NCBI GenBank assembly: GCA_033439255.1
Contig: CM065883.1
Coordinates: forward strand, 868,001-932,000
Direction of reading: 5' to 3'
From: Hericium rajendrae
Lineage: Eukaryota; Basidiomycota; Agaricomycetes; Russulales; Hericiaceae
Length of the DNA stretch: 64,000 nt
Part shown: positions 12,637 through 22,657 of the stretch, piece by piece
Layout of the letters: each line of letters begins with the position of its first letter
Position numbering within the stretch: position 1 is the first letter of the stretch
Translations under genes and position numbers: made by a program
Notes under the pieces: generated by a model
Database searches by the model: none
Told to the model about the DNA's origin: nothing
Seen by the model: the letters and a program-made list of their open reading frames with translations, nothing else

Positions 12637-13158
12637 ATTTCTGTGCCAAGTTCCTGCCGTTATATTCTATGGTTTCACTGATCGTCGGCCCGATGTACAA
12701 ACTTGATCATTTTGTATTTCTTGTGCTGGTCCAATTCTTTGAGGCTGCGGCTGCGATCGCGACGTCGCGCCCGGCGGATACGTAATTAACGAGCACGCGT
12801 CGGGGAAGCAAAGCGGGCCAAACAACGCGTCGGTCGACCATTGTCTTCGGTCGCCCATTCTTCTGCAGAAAACCCAAGACGCGCCCACGGCACCATGGCG
12901 ACGCTGTTTGCTAGTCCTGTTGCTGTGTGTCCAGGTCGGTCCTTGCTATTTTTTCCATAATTAGGCATCCCGCCTCTGTGAAGGCCGTCTTCCACGGCAA
13001 CGAGGTCGCATGCTCTTCCGCATGGCCGGGGTACTTAATTAGTGTCCTTTGGGCAATGGTCCTCATCAGCATTCGCCCTCCATCGACTTGAACAGTCTTA
13101 CCGCTAACGCGCCCTCATCGCTTCGCCTGCATTACATCCTTACACAACTTTACCCGCA
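12637..13158. promoter_or_regulatory. upstream region of microprotein A, with two ACGCGT boxes
   Basis: About 520 bp without a gene, between the STEEP1-like stop and microprotein A. It carries two ACGCGTCGG elements (12795-12800 and 12825-12830) spaced 30 bp apart, matching the core of the MluI cell-cycle box bound by MBF-type factors in yeasts. Regulation is inferred from the motif only. Confidence 0.35.
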
Positions 13159-13383
13159 ATGTCTTACTCCGTCATGACTTCCTCCTACCCTGCCTTCCCC
13201 ACCGCTCCTGCCGCACCCCACACCTTCGGCCTCTTTGGTCAATCTCCCCGCGATAATTACGCAGTCTACGAGGACCTCCGCACCTCCATTCGCCTCTCCT
13301 CCAGGAACTCGTCCGAGAGGCAGCGCAGCTCCAACGGAAGCTCCATGAAGTCTGGCCTGAAGAAGCTCTTCGGTGCCTTCTAA
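13159..13383 (+). CDS. 74-residue microprotein A (novel paralogous pair)
   Basis: This is an intronless ORF of 74 codons starting MSYSVMTSSYPAFPTAP. It is believed real because a second ORF at 22407-22637 encodes a paralogue. They share TAPxAPHxFxLFGQSPRD in the N-terminal half, a Tyr about five residues later, an Arg/Ser-rich middle, and a C-terminal GL(K/R)KLFG. No signal peptide or membrane segment is visible. The middle is polar and rich in Ser and Arg, and the tail (GLKKLFGAF) could form a short basic amphipathic helix. The function is unrecognised. The length, lack of introns and 5' leader with pyrimidine-rich stretches suggest an expressed small cytosolic or nuclear peptide. Chance is unlikely given the shared spacing of two separate motifs. 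Confidence 0.75.
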   Translation: MSYSVMTSSYPAFPTAPAAPHTFGLFGQSPRDNYAVYEDLRTSIRLSSRNSSERQRSSNGSSMKSGLKKLFGAF

Positions 13384-13923
13384 ACACATCCCCGCCTGGG
13401 GGCCCATCGGGTCCCTACGCACATATCATTACGCCGCTATTCGGCAGCACTGCCAGTGATCGCGCTGATGCACAATCACTCGCAATACTTAACGCTCGGT
13501 CAATGCGCTGCATCATATCTATCGCCGTAATCCTCGCTCGGCCGAGTGGGCTCGTATACGCATATGACCAACCCCTCCTCGATGCGCGACTATTTGGAGG
13601 ATGGCCCGAGAGGGACAGAGGAAGGGTGAATTAGGGCAGTGAGAAGGGGCGGAAGTGTAATGGAAGAGGAAATAGTTGTCGCAAGGGCGCCGATCTGCGC
13701 TCTTCTATACGTTTCGAATTCAGAATTGTCTCTTTTATCCCACCGTCTGTGTGAAATTGTAATTTCCCGACGAACTGCAGTTCAGTTTCAATGAGAGGAT
13801 GTGTAACAGCGAGGTCTAGGCTGAGTAGCGCCTGCTTACGGCATGGAGTTGGCGGTGTCGTTGCGGCCTGGCCATCTTCGTGTCGCGCCCCCTTCTCCCA
13901 GCCCGCTCTTGTCCTCGCGCAAC
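13384..13923. other. intergenic spacer between microprotein A and WTAP-like gene
   Basis: About 540 bp with the microprotein 3' UTR and the promoter of the next gene. An in-frame ATG at 13843 could extend the downstream protein by 27 residues. No other gene is visible. Confidence 0.4.
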
Positions 13924-15090
13924 ATGGACCTTCCGTCCTCCCGCGAACTCGAGCTCGAGGCGGCGTTGCGGCAGCGCGATGCCCAGGTCCAAGAATTAAC
14001 CGTACGTTGGCGCTATCATACTGATAAGCGTCTCCTTTTCACGCCAAGGCGCGCCGCTTGTTTTTCCGCAGGACGAAGTCTCGCATTTGCGCCAGTACCT
14101 TTGCACCCAGCCTGGTCCGTCGACGACAGATCCGGTGACGCTGCCTCCGGCGCTGGTGTCGCTCTTGCTGCCCCATATTAACGCCACATCGGGCGCCGCT
14201 GGTGCAACGTCCGGGTCGAGCACAGTCACCGTCGCCCTCACACAGCGTGCGAAGCTCCTACAGGAGGAAAATGATGAACTTTATGGATTGCTTCAGGCTG
14301 GGGAGACGGGGAAACTGAAAGAGGAGGCGCGCGGATTGCGACGCGCAGTCGGCAGGCTCGAGACCGCCCTGCGAGGTGCGTGTGATGCGTACTTACATGC
14401 CCGGACATTCTAATCTCTCCGCGCAGAGTCGCACCAAGTCATCAAAACTCTTTCGTGAGTCTACCCCTATCTCTATGAGACAAGTTCGGTGCTAAAATTA
14501 CATTTAGCGACGAACTGGAAAAGTCATACGAGACCGTTTTGTCTTCCGGCCGCCAGCATAACCACGTACAGCCCCACCCGCATGCTACAGCGCGTCCACA
14601 TCATCAGCTTCCACCGCACATCCAGTCGAACGGCAATGGCAGCGCAAAGCCCGTGCCTACCGGCCCCCGCGCGCACAAGAAGCCCCGTCTGTCCGAGCCG
14701 CGCGCCTCGCCGTCCAATTCGCCAACCACCCTTCCGCGCCTACAAACGCAGAGCACCACGTCCTCGTCGCGTCACATAGACTCGCCCGAACGCTCACCCC
14801 TCCTGTCGCCCGACCACCGGAAGGTGCCGGCCGCGAAGGCGGAGGCGGACGACGATCAGCGCATGCGCCCGCGGTCGCCCGCGCCGCCGCGCGAGCGCGA
14901 CCGTCCGCGCGATCGCGAAAGGGATAGAGACCGCGGTCGGGATCGGGACCGGTCGTCGCGCCGAAACGGGCATGGGCATGGGCACGGGCGGAAAGGCCGA
15001 GGCAGAGCAGGCGGCGGCGGCGGGGGTGGGGTCGACGGCGAGGGCGGCGATCGGACGTTGGCCCAGAGAATGGGACTCGGACACAATTGA
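13924..15090 (+). CDS. WTAP/Mum2-like coiled-coil protein with Arg/Asp-rich tail
   Basis: Four exons (13924-14001, 14072-14375, 14427-14454, 14508-15090) splice to exactly 331 codons. Residues 1-30 (SSRELELEAALRQRDAQVQEL, then DEVSHLRQYL) form a first coiled coil. After a short linker a second coiled coil runs through QRAKLLQEENDELYGLLQ, GETGKLKEEARGLRRAVGRLE and ESHQVIKTLSDELEKSYE. This order (L.QEN.EL, a short gap, L+.E, then a long heptad run ending LxxELE) resembles the WTAP/Mum2 family, the regulatory subunit of the mRNA m6A writer. The last 170 residues are low complexity: PRAHKKPRLSEP, then a run of RD/RE dipeptides typical of splicing-associated proteins, HGHGHG and polyglycine, ending TLAQRMGLGHN. 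The family call is tentative; it may simply be another nuclear coiled-coil protein. Confidence 0.6.
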
Positions 15091-17288
15091 CTTCTCGTGC
15101 CGCTCATTCCCCCACCAGACACACGATAACGGTATTCACTCAGTCACTTATCATGGACGGACGTACGCATTTGCACTGCCGGTTGAATTAGTGTATCCGG
15201 TACGGACGTCTCTCCTCTCGCATTCAACTTGCATTGTAGCATTAGCTAACGCGATTCTTTTCTCTTGGTTGCATCGTGTCTGTCTCGTCCATCAAAGTCT
15301 GTATTTATAATTACTTCTTGTTGCTCTGCTCCTGCTCTGCCAAGTGTATACTGTCGTCGTCGTGCGTGCTCCTTATGTTGGCACCGAATGCTCATCTTGT
15401 ATCATCACATACCTTCTCGCATGGCGAATCAAACGTATCACGCCCCATCCTGGACATGCCTGCTGATGTTTGCGAGCTCTTTGCCCGATGTCATAGCATT
15501 GCCTGTCATCCATGCCATTGCCAACTAGTGCCAACTCGGCATAGATTTGCAGGTACAGATCTTACCATTCCGTCCGGCCACCTAAACTCCCCGATCCAGC
15601 ACAGCGTCAGACCACAGGCCTCGAACGTGCATCCCTCCAACTGTCAGACAGAAATCTCCTGCCAATCTCCGTCCTCCAACCAGCTACGCAGCAACCCGAT
15701 CGGCCGCCAGGCGATCCCATATCCTCATCCCCGCTGCGCACGGCACCCGTTCCGCCAGCGCTTCCCGCGCCCGGGATGGCGTTTCGCCGAACCAGGCGCC
15801 CCGCTCGCCCAGGCGGAACGCAAGCCCGTTGGCATTGGCCCATTCGCGTCGCCGCCTGACCAGTACTTGAGCCAGCGCCGGGGGCGTCTGCGCGCATATT
15901 GGGCGCCTCCGACGGTTTTTGGGTCCGTCGTGGGCGCCGCCTCAGTTCCGGAAGGCAAATATCGCGTCGGCGACGTCGCGTCACGGTGCGTGCCACAAAC
16001 ACTCGTGGCCAGGCCGCGTCCTCGATCCTGATTCCTCGGAGGGACGTCGGCTGCACGACGCGCGGGGAACGCGGATCGAGGGGTGTGTTCCTGCGATTGC
16101 ACTGATGAGGATCGGTGGCGATTTGTTTTTGTCCTCTGGCATTTGCAAAGCGGAAGTCAGAGGTACCATCAGGATGCTACGCGTTATCGTATCTCATCGC
16201 TGACAATATTTCAGTCTCACATTGTTGATGGTGCTGGCACCGGGCGCGGGCGTCTCTGAATCGTGAATTGTCGGCGCGACGGCCTGCGCTCGCCTTGGAT
16301 TCCTGACAAGCATCGGGGCTTTGGACGCGCGCGCGGCTGTGCCGGCCACCGCTCGGCTGCCGTAACCCACACGTCGACGGGAAGCGCAAGCGTCCGACGT
16401 GTCGCGCCGATGTAGACCCGGGCATAACTTCATCGACGTCCTACGTATTCGCGTATACGCCTCCACCCGCGAGCGCCGCGCCAGTTTGGCACATCCAGGG
16501 TGCCTCCCCTGCCAGCTCTCAACTGCAATTGCCATACGTTGACAACTGGCCTTCCAGCGCGCAGCATGCACCGCTTTGGCAGCTCGCTTGCGGGGCTCGT
16601 GCCGATGATGGCGCTTGCTATCAATCCCGCGCAAATCTCGAGATTCAATTGCATCGATGGGGCAAGGAGGCAAACAGACGGATCATGGCGCCCGGTCCAG
16701 TGATGGACGTGATGGACGCCATTATCAGCTCCCCGAATAGATTAGAGTACTATCAGAGTGCACGCTAATCGAGCATTCACGCTAACGCGACGGAGACATG
16801 TCAGAGCACACGCATGGGCGGAAAGGTCACAGGGTAACTGGATTATGGACACGAATGTGTATAGTAAATTTCACCGGTTGGAAGTACACGAAGGCGACTC
16901 GAGAGAGACAGTGGGTACTGGAACACAAAGGACCTGAAAATATTAACGAACGACGATGTTTCGGTTGTGTAGAGTAGCAGATCGTAAGGAGTGGGTGACG
17001 TAGTTGGCTGATGCGCAAATGCGAAGGGAAACAGTAGGTGTGGTTGGCGGTACAGTGTGTACAGAGTCCGATGATCGTAAAGGTAAATGGGTAAGTGAAA
17101 GCAGTCACAGGACAGAAATGCACCGAAAAGGAGAGGAAATTGCGAGCCAGACGAGATGAGATGATCGAGCGTAAAGGATGGTGATGAAGATGATGAAGGA
17201 AGAGATGGCCGACCTGACCCGTCCTCCAAAGGACAGGGCCAGTGGAGAGCGCCTCTAGGTCCCGAAATGAAATGAGATGCAGAAGCTC
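15091..17288. other. gene-poor region
   Basis: I find no gene I can support here. Open frames up to 251 codons occur on both strands in the GC-rich part (15.6-16.5 kb), but none shows a recognisable motif, spliceable exon structure or consistent coding strand. There is no repeat array, tRNA or transposon end visible by eye. A degraded gene cannot be excluded. Confidence 0.4.
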
Positions 17289-17960
17289 CTACTGTGAGGG
17301 GTTGTTGCGCCCATTGTGAATGGAGAAGAACCGCATGCATGTCATGGCCTCATCCGACTTGCGACCTGTGAGGAGCGGTGCGAGCGCTGAGTCAGGGGAA
17401 AGCCCAGGCGGATAGCGCGGCTCTGGCTGGTTCGCTGACCGGGGTGTGAGGATGCTCTTGCGATCCGTCGCCTGCAAGAGAAATGCGGGGATGGGCGGGA
17501 CGGGAGGTGGTGGATCGCGGCGCGGACTGGGCGGGGGAGAGCGTGAGCGCGAACGGGCACGCATGCGGTTGGATGGGGGAGAAAGGGATACGCTCTCAGA
17601 GCGGCGGTGACGGCCCTTGCCTGGGATGTGATGGCGGGCGGGCGAGGTGGATGATGGACTGGGCAGGGAACGAGTCTTCTCCTTGCGGGCGCCGAACTCA
17701 TCGCCGTCAAGCCACAAGTCAATGTTGAGTGGCGCGCTGGAGGGCGTGCGGGGGCGAGGTGCGAAGATGCCCTTCTTGAGAAGAGGCGAACCTATGAGAG
17801 TGGGGGGTATGGGTGGCGACTGGGGTGCGGCGTCAAGGCCGAGTCGCTGGCGAGAGTGGCGGGAGCGAAGAGGAGGAGGGGAAGGCAGCGGAGTGGGGAG
17901 GAGCTGCGGGGAGGGCATTGGGGGCGGAGGAGAGGCAGAACGGGATTGGGAGAAGGCCAT
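17289..17960 (-). CDS. proline/serine-rich hypothetical protein
   Basis: This is a single uninterrupted ORF of 223 codons starting MAFSQSRSASPPPPMPSP. It is dominated by Pro, Ser and Arg with several short proline runs and SP/TP sites that could be phosphorylated. Less repetitive islands are IGSPLLKKGIFAPRPRTP, SAPLNIDLWLDGDEFGA and the C-terminal DEAMTCMRFFSIHNG, which have the look of short linear motifs in a disordered protein. A TATA-like TTATATA lies about 57 nt upstream on the coding strand (18017-18023) with an ACGCGT next to it (18024-18029). I do not recognise the family. Composition alone could create such an ORF in GC-rich DNA, but the TATA element and non-repetitive islands favour a gene. 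Confidence 0.55.
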   Translation of the reverse strand: MAFSQSRSASPPPPMPSPQLLPTPLPSPPPLRSRHSRQRLGLDAAPQSPPIPPTLIGSPLLKKGIFAPRPRTPSSAPLNIDLWLDGDEFGARKEKTRSLPSPSSTSPARHHIPGKGRHRRSESVSLSPPSNRMRARSRSRSPPPSPRRDPPPPVPPIPAFLLQATDRKSILTPRSANQPEPRYPPGLSPDSALAPLLTGRKSDEAMTCMRFFSIHNGRNNPSQ

Positions 17961-19846
17961 TGCTCGCAGTAGGAGAGGGCGGCGGGAGTGGAGGGCCCAT
18001 GCTGTTCAAGTTGTCGTATATAAACGCGTTCAAGGATGAGTGGACAGAGCCAATCAGATGGTCGTCGTCCTGTGCATCTTGCCATTTTCGTCTCAAAGAC
18101 CGGACAAGCGCCCGTCCACTCGCTTCTCTTCTCCCATTGTCCTTTCCTCGGCGTCCTCTTCTTGCTGTTTCACCCGCGCGTCGATCCGACAGTTGTCAGT
18201 GTTGCAATACAGCGCCCTACCCTCGTGTTTACCTGACAACGAGTAGGTCTATAGCACCCAGCGCATTGCGGATAGAGCACGCAGATCCATTTCGGTTGGG
18301 GTGTTACGCGTGCCATCAACGTGCTGGAGGTGAGTCGAGTGAGAATCTGGGATGCTGCCAGCTGGAGGACGTATGAATCGAGTGGCTGTACCCCCGCAAT
18401 ATTGGGGCACGTGGCCGCGTTTGTTCTTCTTCCCAAAAGGGGAGGCCGCGTTGCCCTCTTCCACCCAAGTCATCCGCAAGTCATGTTTGAGATGCAGCTT
18501 CCCTCCTCCAGCGCATATATGGGGTCCATTGTTCTCAGCTCGGCCGCCGCCCCGGCTCCTTTCCGTGTCGCCAAGGGTGCGCTCCTTTCGCAATCCGTCT
18601 AAGGTCCGTCTTGGTTCAACCCGACGCCACAAGCTCGACGCGTCCGCCCCAAATGACATTAAATATTCATGGGTTGCCACCGTCACTTGTGTTTTCCGAC
18701 TTGAAGGAGGGCCGTCATGGTCGGACATGCCGAAAGCGCGCAGCGAGGTTCACCATGATTCACCTCCACTTATCACACCCGTCGATCCTCATATCGCCTC
18801 TTCGAGCTCATAAAGACTCATCTATACATTGCATTAACCGACATCATTGTCAGAAGTCAGATTACCTTCTCTCTCGGAACTCTCATTGTCTGTCGCATCG
18901 GTTTGCATCTTGTTGATTCACTCACGAGATCTGCAGTCGTGTTCCCATATCGATCCGAGTCTTCCTTCCATGACGTATAAATGCCTCCGCCCATACCGCA
19001 CCATGCAAGTCAACTCTTTCTGCCTCCCCTCTGATACGTCGATCCCTGCTATCAACAGAAGGTCCGCAGCATCGCGAGAACATATGTCTTCCTTGACGCA
19101 AGGCAGCCTGTCTGTCTTCTGGCTTCCGAACTTCGCGGGTGCGTCGAATCGAGGTGCTAAGTGCATGCGTAATAAGCATGCAAAGCAACCCCCGTCTTCT
19201 TGCCGATATCGCTGGACTCATTTCTCTTTTGTCCTCAGCCCTCGAGGCTGCAGATCAATTCACAGAGGACGTACGGCATGGGCAAAGTAAGTTCAGCCCG
19301 TGAACATTATGACTGATGCCGTGCACCTACGGTCTTGCCACCAGATCTCGGTTCCTCCGGTTACTTGAGCGCCCCAACTTTCAGCGACCCACCCACGACT
19401 ACCCACCTCAATCAACGCCTAATGTTTCATTTCGTCCTGGAGCATCCATTGGCCGAGGCTTTGTATCTCCGTCTCGGAGATATTGGATTCCGATCGTGGC
19501 CGCTGGACGTCTCTACGGCAACGACGGCGTGTAGCCCGGTACATCGTCGCTTGCCAGCGTTCGCTGCGCCTAAGTTATATCCGCGTGAGCATTCCACTCG
19601 TCCACTGTATTGTCAACCTGCTTAGTATGCGGAACCATCAGCGTAATGACTTGGTGATGTTTCGTCTGCGTCTGCTCACTGGCTATGAGTCGGTTTCATA
19701 ATCATCCGTGCGCGCCCATGCAAGAGTGGTCTGAATTGTTAGAGAGATGGTATGTTCCATGCATCTGAAGTCGCAGTCGATATCTCAGCAGGTTCTGATC
19801 CACAATTCAGATACCCAGGTGGTCATCCGCCCTCCCTTTCACCCGT
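17961..19846. other. gene-poor region upstream of chitinase
   Basis: Nearly 1.9 kb with the proximal promoter of the proline-rich gene at its left end and the chitinase promoter at its right. ORFs of 90-160 codons occur on both strands, but none has recognisable features. I see no repeats or RNA genes. Confidence 0.4.
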
Positions 19847-21823
19847 ATGCTCCCGTCCATACCTCTAGCAATCTGCCTTCTCATCCGCGGCGTCCACTCC
19901 TTTCCTCTTAACACTCCTTCCGACAGCGACAATCAAGCTGACGCTCCGTCGAGAAGGGACACGGCGACGTTGATCGAGGCGGTCGTAGTTACAAGCACGA
20001 TCATTGCGGGCGGCACTGCGACGTCGACCTCGAGCGCAGCCGACCGGGCTTCTGCAGCTCCCGAGGAAGCCCAAATATACTTTTTACCCCCGAATGCAAC
20101 CTTCGCTCCCACACCGGGCAGCAACAGCTCCGTTCCGTTAGCAGCGATCCAAGAATCGCATAATGGTGACAGTGGCGGCGACTCTTCCGCCCAAGATCCC
20201 GATTCAGAAGCTGACCCGGGCCCCAGTACGAAGGACAGCGACGGAGATTCTACTGCGCCAGATCCAGACCCGAGCGTCGCTCCAACCCCCAACACAGGTG
20301 GCGACGATCCGCCCCCTCCCCATCCAGGCGTCCCGCCGGACCCCAACGGCCTGCCCACGCAGACCACAAAGCCGTTGCAGGGTCCACTCGTCATGGGTAC
20401 TACCCCGACTGGGTCGCGGACGCATTCCCGCCGGAGAAAGTCGACTTCTCGCGCTTCGACTGGATCGACTTTGCATTCGCGGTGCCGACCGAGAAGTTCG
20501 AGCTCACGTTCGACGGGTCGGCCGACGGGGGCGGGCTACTTCGGCGGCTGGTCGCGGTTGCGCACAAGAAGGGGAAGAAGGTGAAGCTGAGTGTCGGTGG
20601 ATGGACAGGTAGCAAGTGCGCGTCTTCATATCCATTTCGTGATCCATGCTGATGACTTGACAGGTACTTTTCGCTCGCGTGCGCGAACGACAAGAACAGG
20701 CAGACGTTCGCGAACAGCATCTTAGCGTCGTATAAGCAGTACAATCTCGACGGGATCGACATCGACTGGGAGTATCCCGGCCAGAATGGCGCGAAGGGCA
20801 ACAACGTCAGCCCGAACGACGCGGCGGACTTCCTCGCGTTCCTGAAGCTGCTGCGCGCGACGCTGCCGCCGACCGCGCGCATCAGCGCCGCGGCGCAGAC
20901 CCAGCCCTTCGCGGACGCGCACGGGAACCCGCTGAAGAACGTCGCGCCCTTCGCGAATGTCCTCGACTGGGTGCTCATGATGAACTACGACATCTGGGGG
21001 TGTAAGTCCATCACCAGCATTGAAGTGTGTCCGCTGACGCGCGTCTCAGCGTCTTCGAATCCGGGACCGAACGCGCCGCTGAGCGACGCCTGCCACAACT
21101 CGACGCAGCCAGCCGCGAGCGCAGACGCGGCCGTGAAGGCGTGGACGGAGGCCGGCTTCCCGGTGAACAAGCTCGTGCTGGGTCTGCCCTCCTACGGGTA
21201 CGTGTCGGGCTCAATCGCGACGCACCTGCGCACCGAGCCATTGCAAGCGCTCGCTGAGGCTGCGGACCACGACCCATCCGCGGATCCCCCCCGCCGCCGC
21301 CGCCGGAGGGCCACGCAGGTCCCGTTGCCAGCGGTGACCCCACGAACACGACGACGACGCAGAATGACCCGCCCAGTGACGACGGCCCCGGCACATACCT
21401 GAATGGGACGATTCCGCAGGACGCGACGGACCCCAGCACGTACCCAAATATAACCACGCCAGATGACCCCGCGCGCCCAGGCAAGCACGTTCTGAACGAC
21501 GACGGCGCGCCCGCGGATGGGCAAGTGCAGTTCCGCGCCCTCGTGGCGCAGGGCGTATTGTGCGCGTGCGCGGCGCGCCGGGCTCATTCCGCGGGTGCGG
21601 CGGTTTCTCGCGATACTGGGATGCGTGCTCGAACACGCCGTGGCTGCGCTCGGGCGGCGCGGGGCAGGTCGTCGCGTACGACGACGGGCAGAGTCTCGGG
21701 CTCAAGGCGTCGTATGCGCGGCAGCGCGGGATCCTCGGCGTGAATCTGTTTGATGTGCATGGAGACACGGATGAGTGGGTGCTGGTGGATGCGGCGCGGA
21801 AGGGGCTCGGGATCTCGCGGTGA
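19847..21823 (+). CDS. GH18 (class V) chitinase with three frame breaks
   Basis: The protein begins with a signal peptide (MLPSIPLAICLLIRGVHS), followed by about 160 residues of Ser/Asp/Pro-rich linker and then a GH18 barrel: GYYPDWVADAFPPEKVDF, VKLSVGGWTGS, the catalytic DGIDIDWEYPG (20749-20778, DxxDxDxE intact), MMNYDIWG and LVLGLPSYGY. Introns sit near 20612-20662 and 21002-21048. The frame breaks at about 20397 (between LVMG and YYPDW), about 21288 in a C-run, and about 21561 (between FRALVAQGVL and GSFRGCGGFSRYWD). Each is explained by one missing base. The end, NTPWLRS ... GVNLFDVHGDTDEWVL, is the usual fungal C-terminus. The gene is either a recent pseudogene or an intact gene with assembly errors; the perfect catalytic motif and clean homology between breaks favour the latter. 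Expected role: secreted chitin hydrolysis. Confidence 0.8.
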
Positions 21824-22406
21824 GGTTGCCGCGGAGGCGTGTGCGTTTTGCGGGTCGGTTTTGGGAGGCGCGTCGCTGCTCGTGTGCGACTTGTTGCGCG
21901 CGAGTCTTAGTGACAGCGAGAAGCCTGACAGCTATCACGCGGATCATGCTGGGATGTGGGGAGTGCCAAGTGTTGTTTTAATGTCGTGCCCCAGCACGAT
22001 TGTATATATTAGTCCATTCATAGAGATATTACTGACACGAATAATGAACGAATAATACATAGTGGTGTCCATGAAACGCTTCCAGGCACTTCCTCCTTCG
22101 ACCTCCCTAATGCCTCGCAGATCTCTTCGGTCCTCCGATGAACATCTGCTGGCATCACTGTCTGATGCGGATCTGCCTCATTGCTCTGGCGAGTGCTACG
22201 GCGCGCTCCATTTGCGGGAGAGTGTGGTGATGTGACCGGGTATCATGTTGGAAATGCGGGATGCGGGTGCAAACGAGAGTGGTGGGTGTGCAATGTGGTG
22301 CACAGAGCCGAGATGTGGTTCTTCGCGTGACGCTGATCCTCCTCCAGAACGTCCCTCAAGCTTCGACCTCCTCCAAGACCCTTCAACTGTGCGGCGTGCC
22401 TGCGAT
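21824..22406. other. intergenic spacer
   Basis: About 580 bp between the chitinase and microprotein B, which are tail to tail. It is AT-rich around 21970-22060 and presumably holds both 3' UTRs. No gene is visible. Confidence 0.4.
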
Positions 22407-22637
22407 CTACGCGCTCCCAAAGAGCTTCCGGAGCCCCCTTAGCGACCCGCTCGCGAACGACCGCTTCTTCTGGATCGGCGCCGGCTGCCTGTTCGACGGT
22501 CGGAGGATGTAGCCGAACTCGTCATACGTGTCGTGCATGTCGCGCGGAGACTGGCCGAAGAGGCTGAAGGCATGAGGTGCGGTAGGTGCGGTTGCATAGA
22601 AGGAATAGGGAGAGGTGGTATTTGTGCCCGAGATCAT
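22407..22637 (-). CDS. 76-residue microprotein B, paralogue of microprotein A
   Basis: This is an intronless ORF of 76 codons starting MISGTNTTSPYSFYATAP. The block APTAPHAFSLFGQSPRD aligns without gaps with APAAPHTFGLFGQSPRD of microprotein A, about 9 kb away on the opposite strand. The C-terminus SLRGLRKLFGSA corresponds to SMKSGLKKLFGAF. The region between, about 35 residues, is divergent but keeps Tyr, Arg and Ser spacing. No export signal or membrane segment is visible. Two diverged copies with conserved ends imply selection on the protein. The function is unknown. A 12-bp palindrome containing CACGTG lies 9 nt upstream of its start codon. Confidence 0.75.
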   Translation of the reverse strand: MISGTNTTSPYSFYATAPTAPHAFSLFGQSPRDMHDTYDEFGYILRPSNRQPAPIQKKRSFASGSLRGLRKLFGSA

Positions 22638-22645
22638 GTTGGTAA

Positions 22646-22657
22646 GTACACGTGTAC
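22646..22657. promoter_or_regulatory. 12-bp palindrome with E-box core
   Basis: GTACACGTGTAC is a perfect inverted repeat immediately upstream of microprotein B. It contains CACGTG, the core bound by bHLH factors. In this position it would lie in the 5' leader or core promoter. A role is inferred only. Confidence 0.35.

Noticed and set aside
15276-16105. Overlapping ORFs up to 251 codons on both strands
   Set aside because: They arise in GC-rich sequence, lack motifs and no strand is favoured.
18249-18813. ORFs of about 155 codons on both strands
   Set aside because: Mutually antisense, low-complexity, no start context or conserved blocks.
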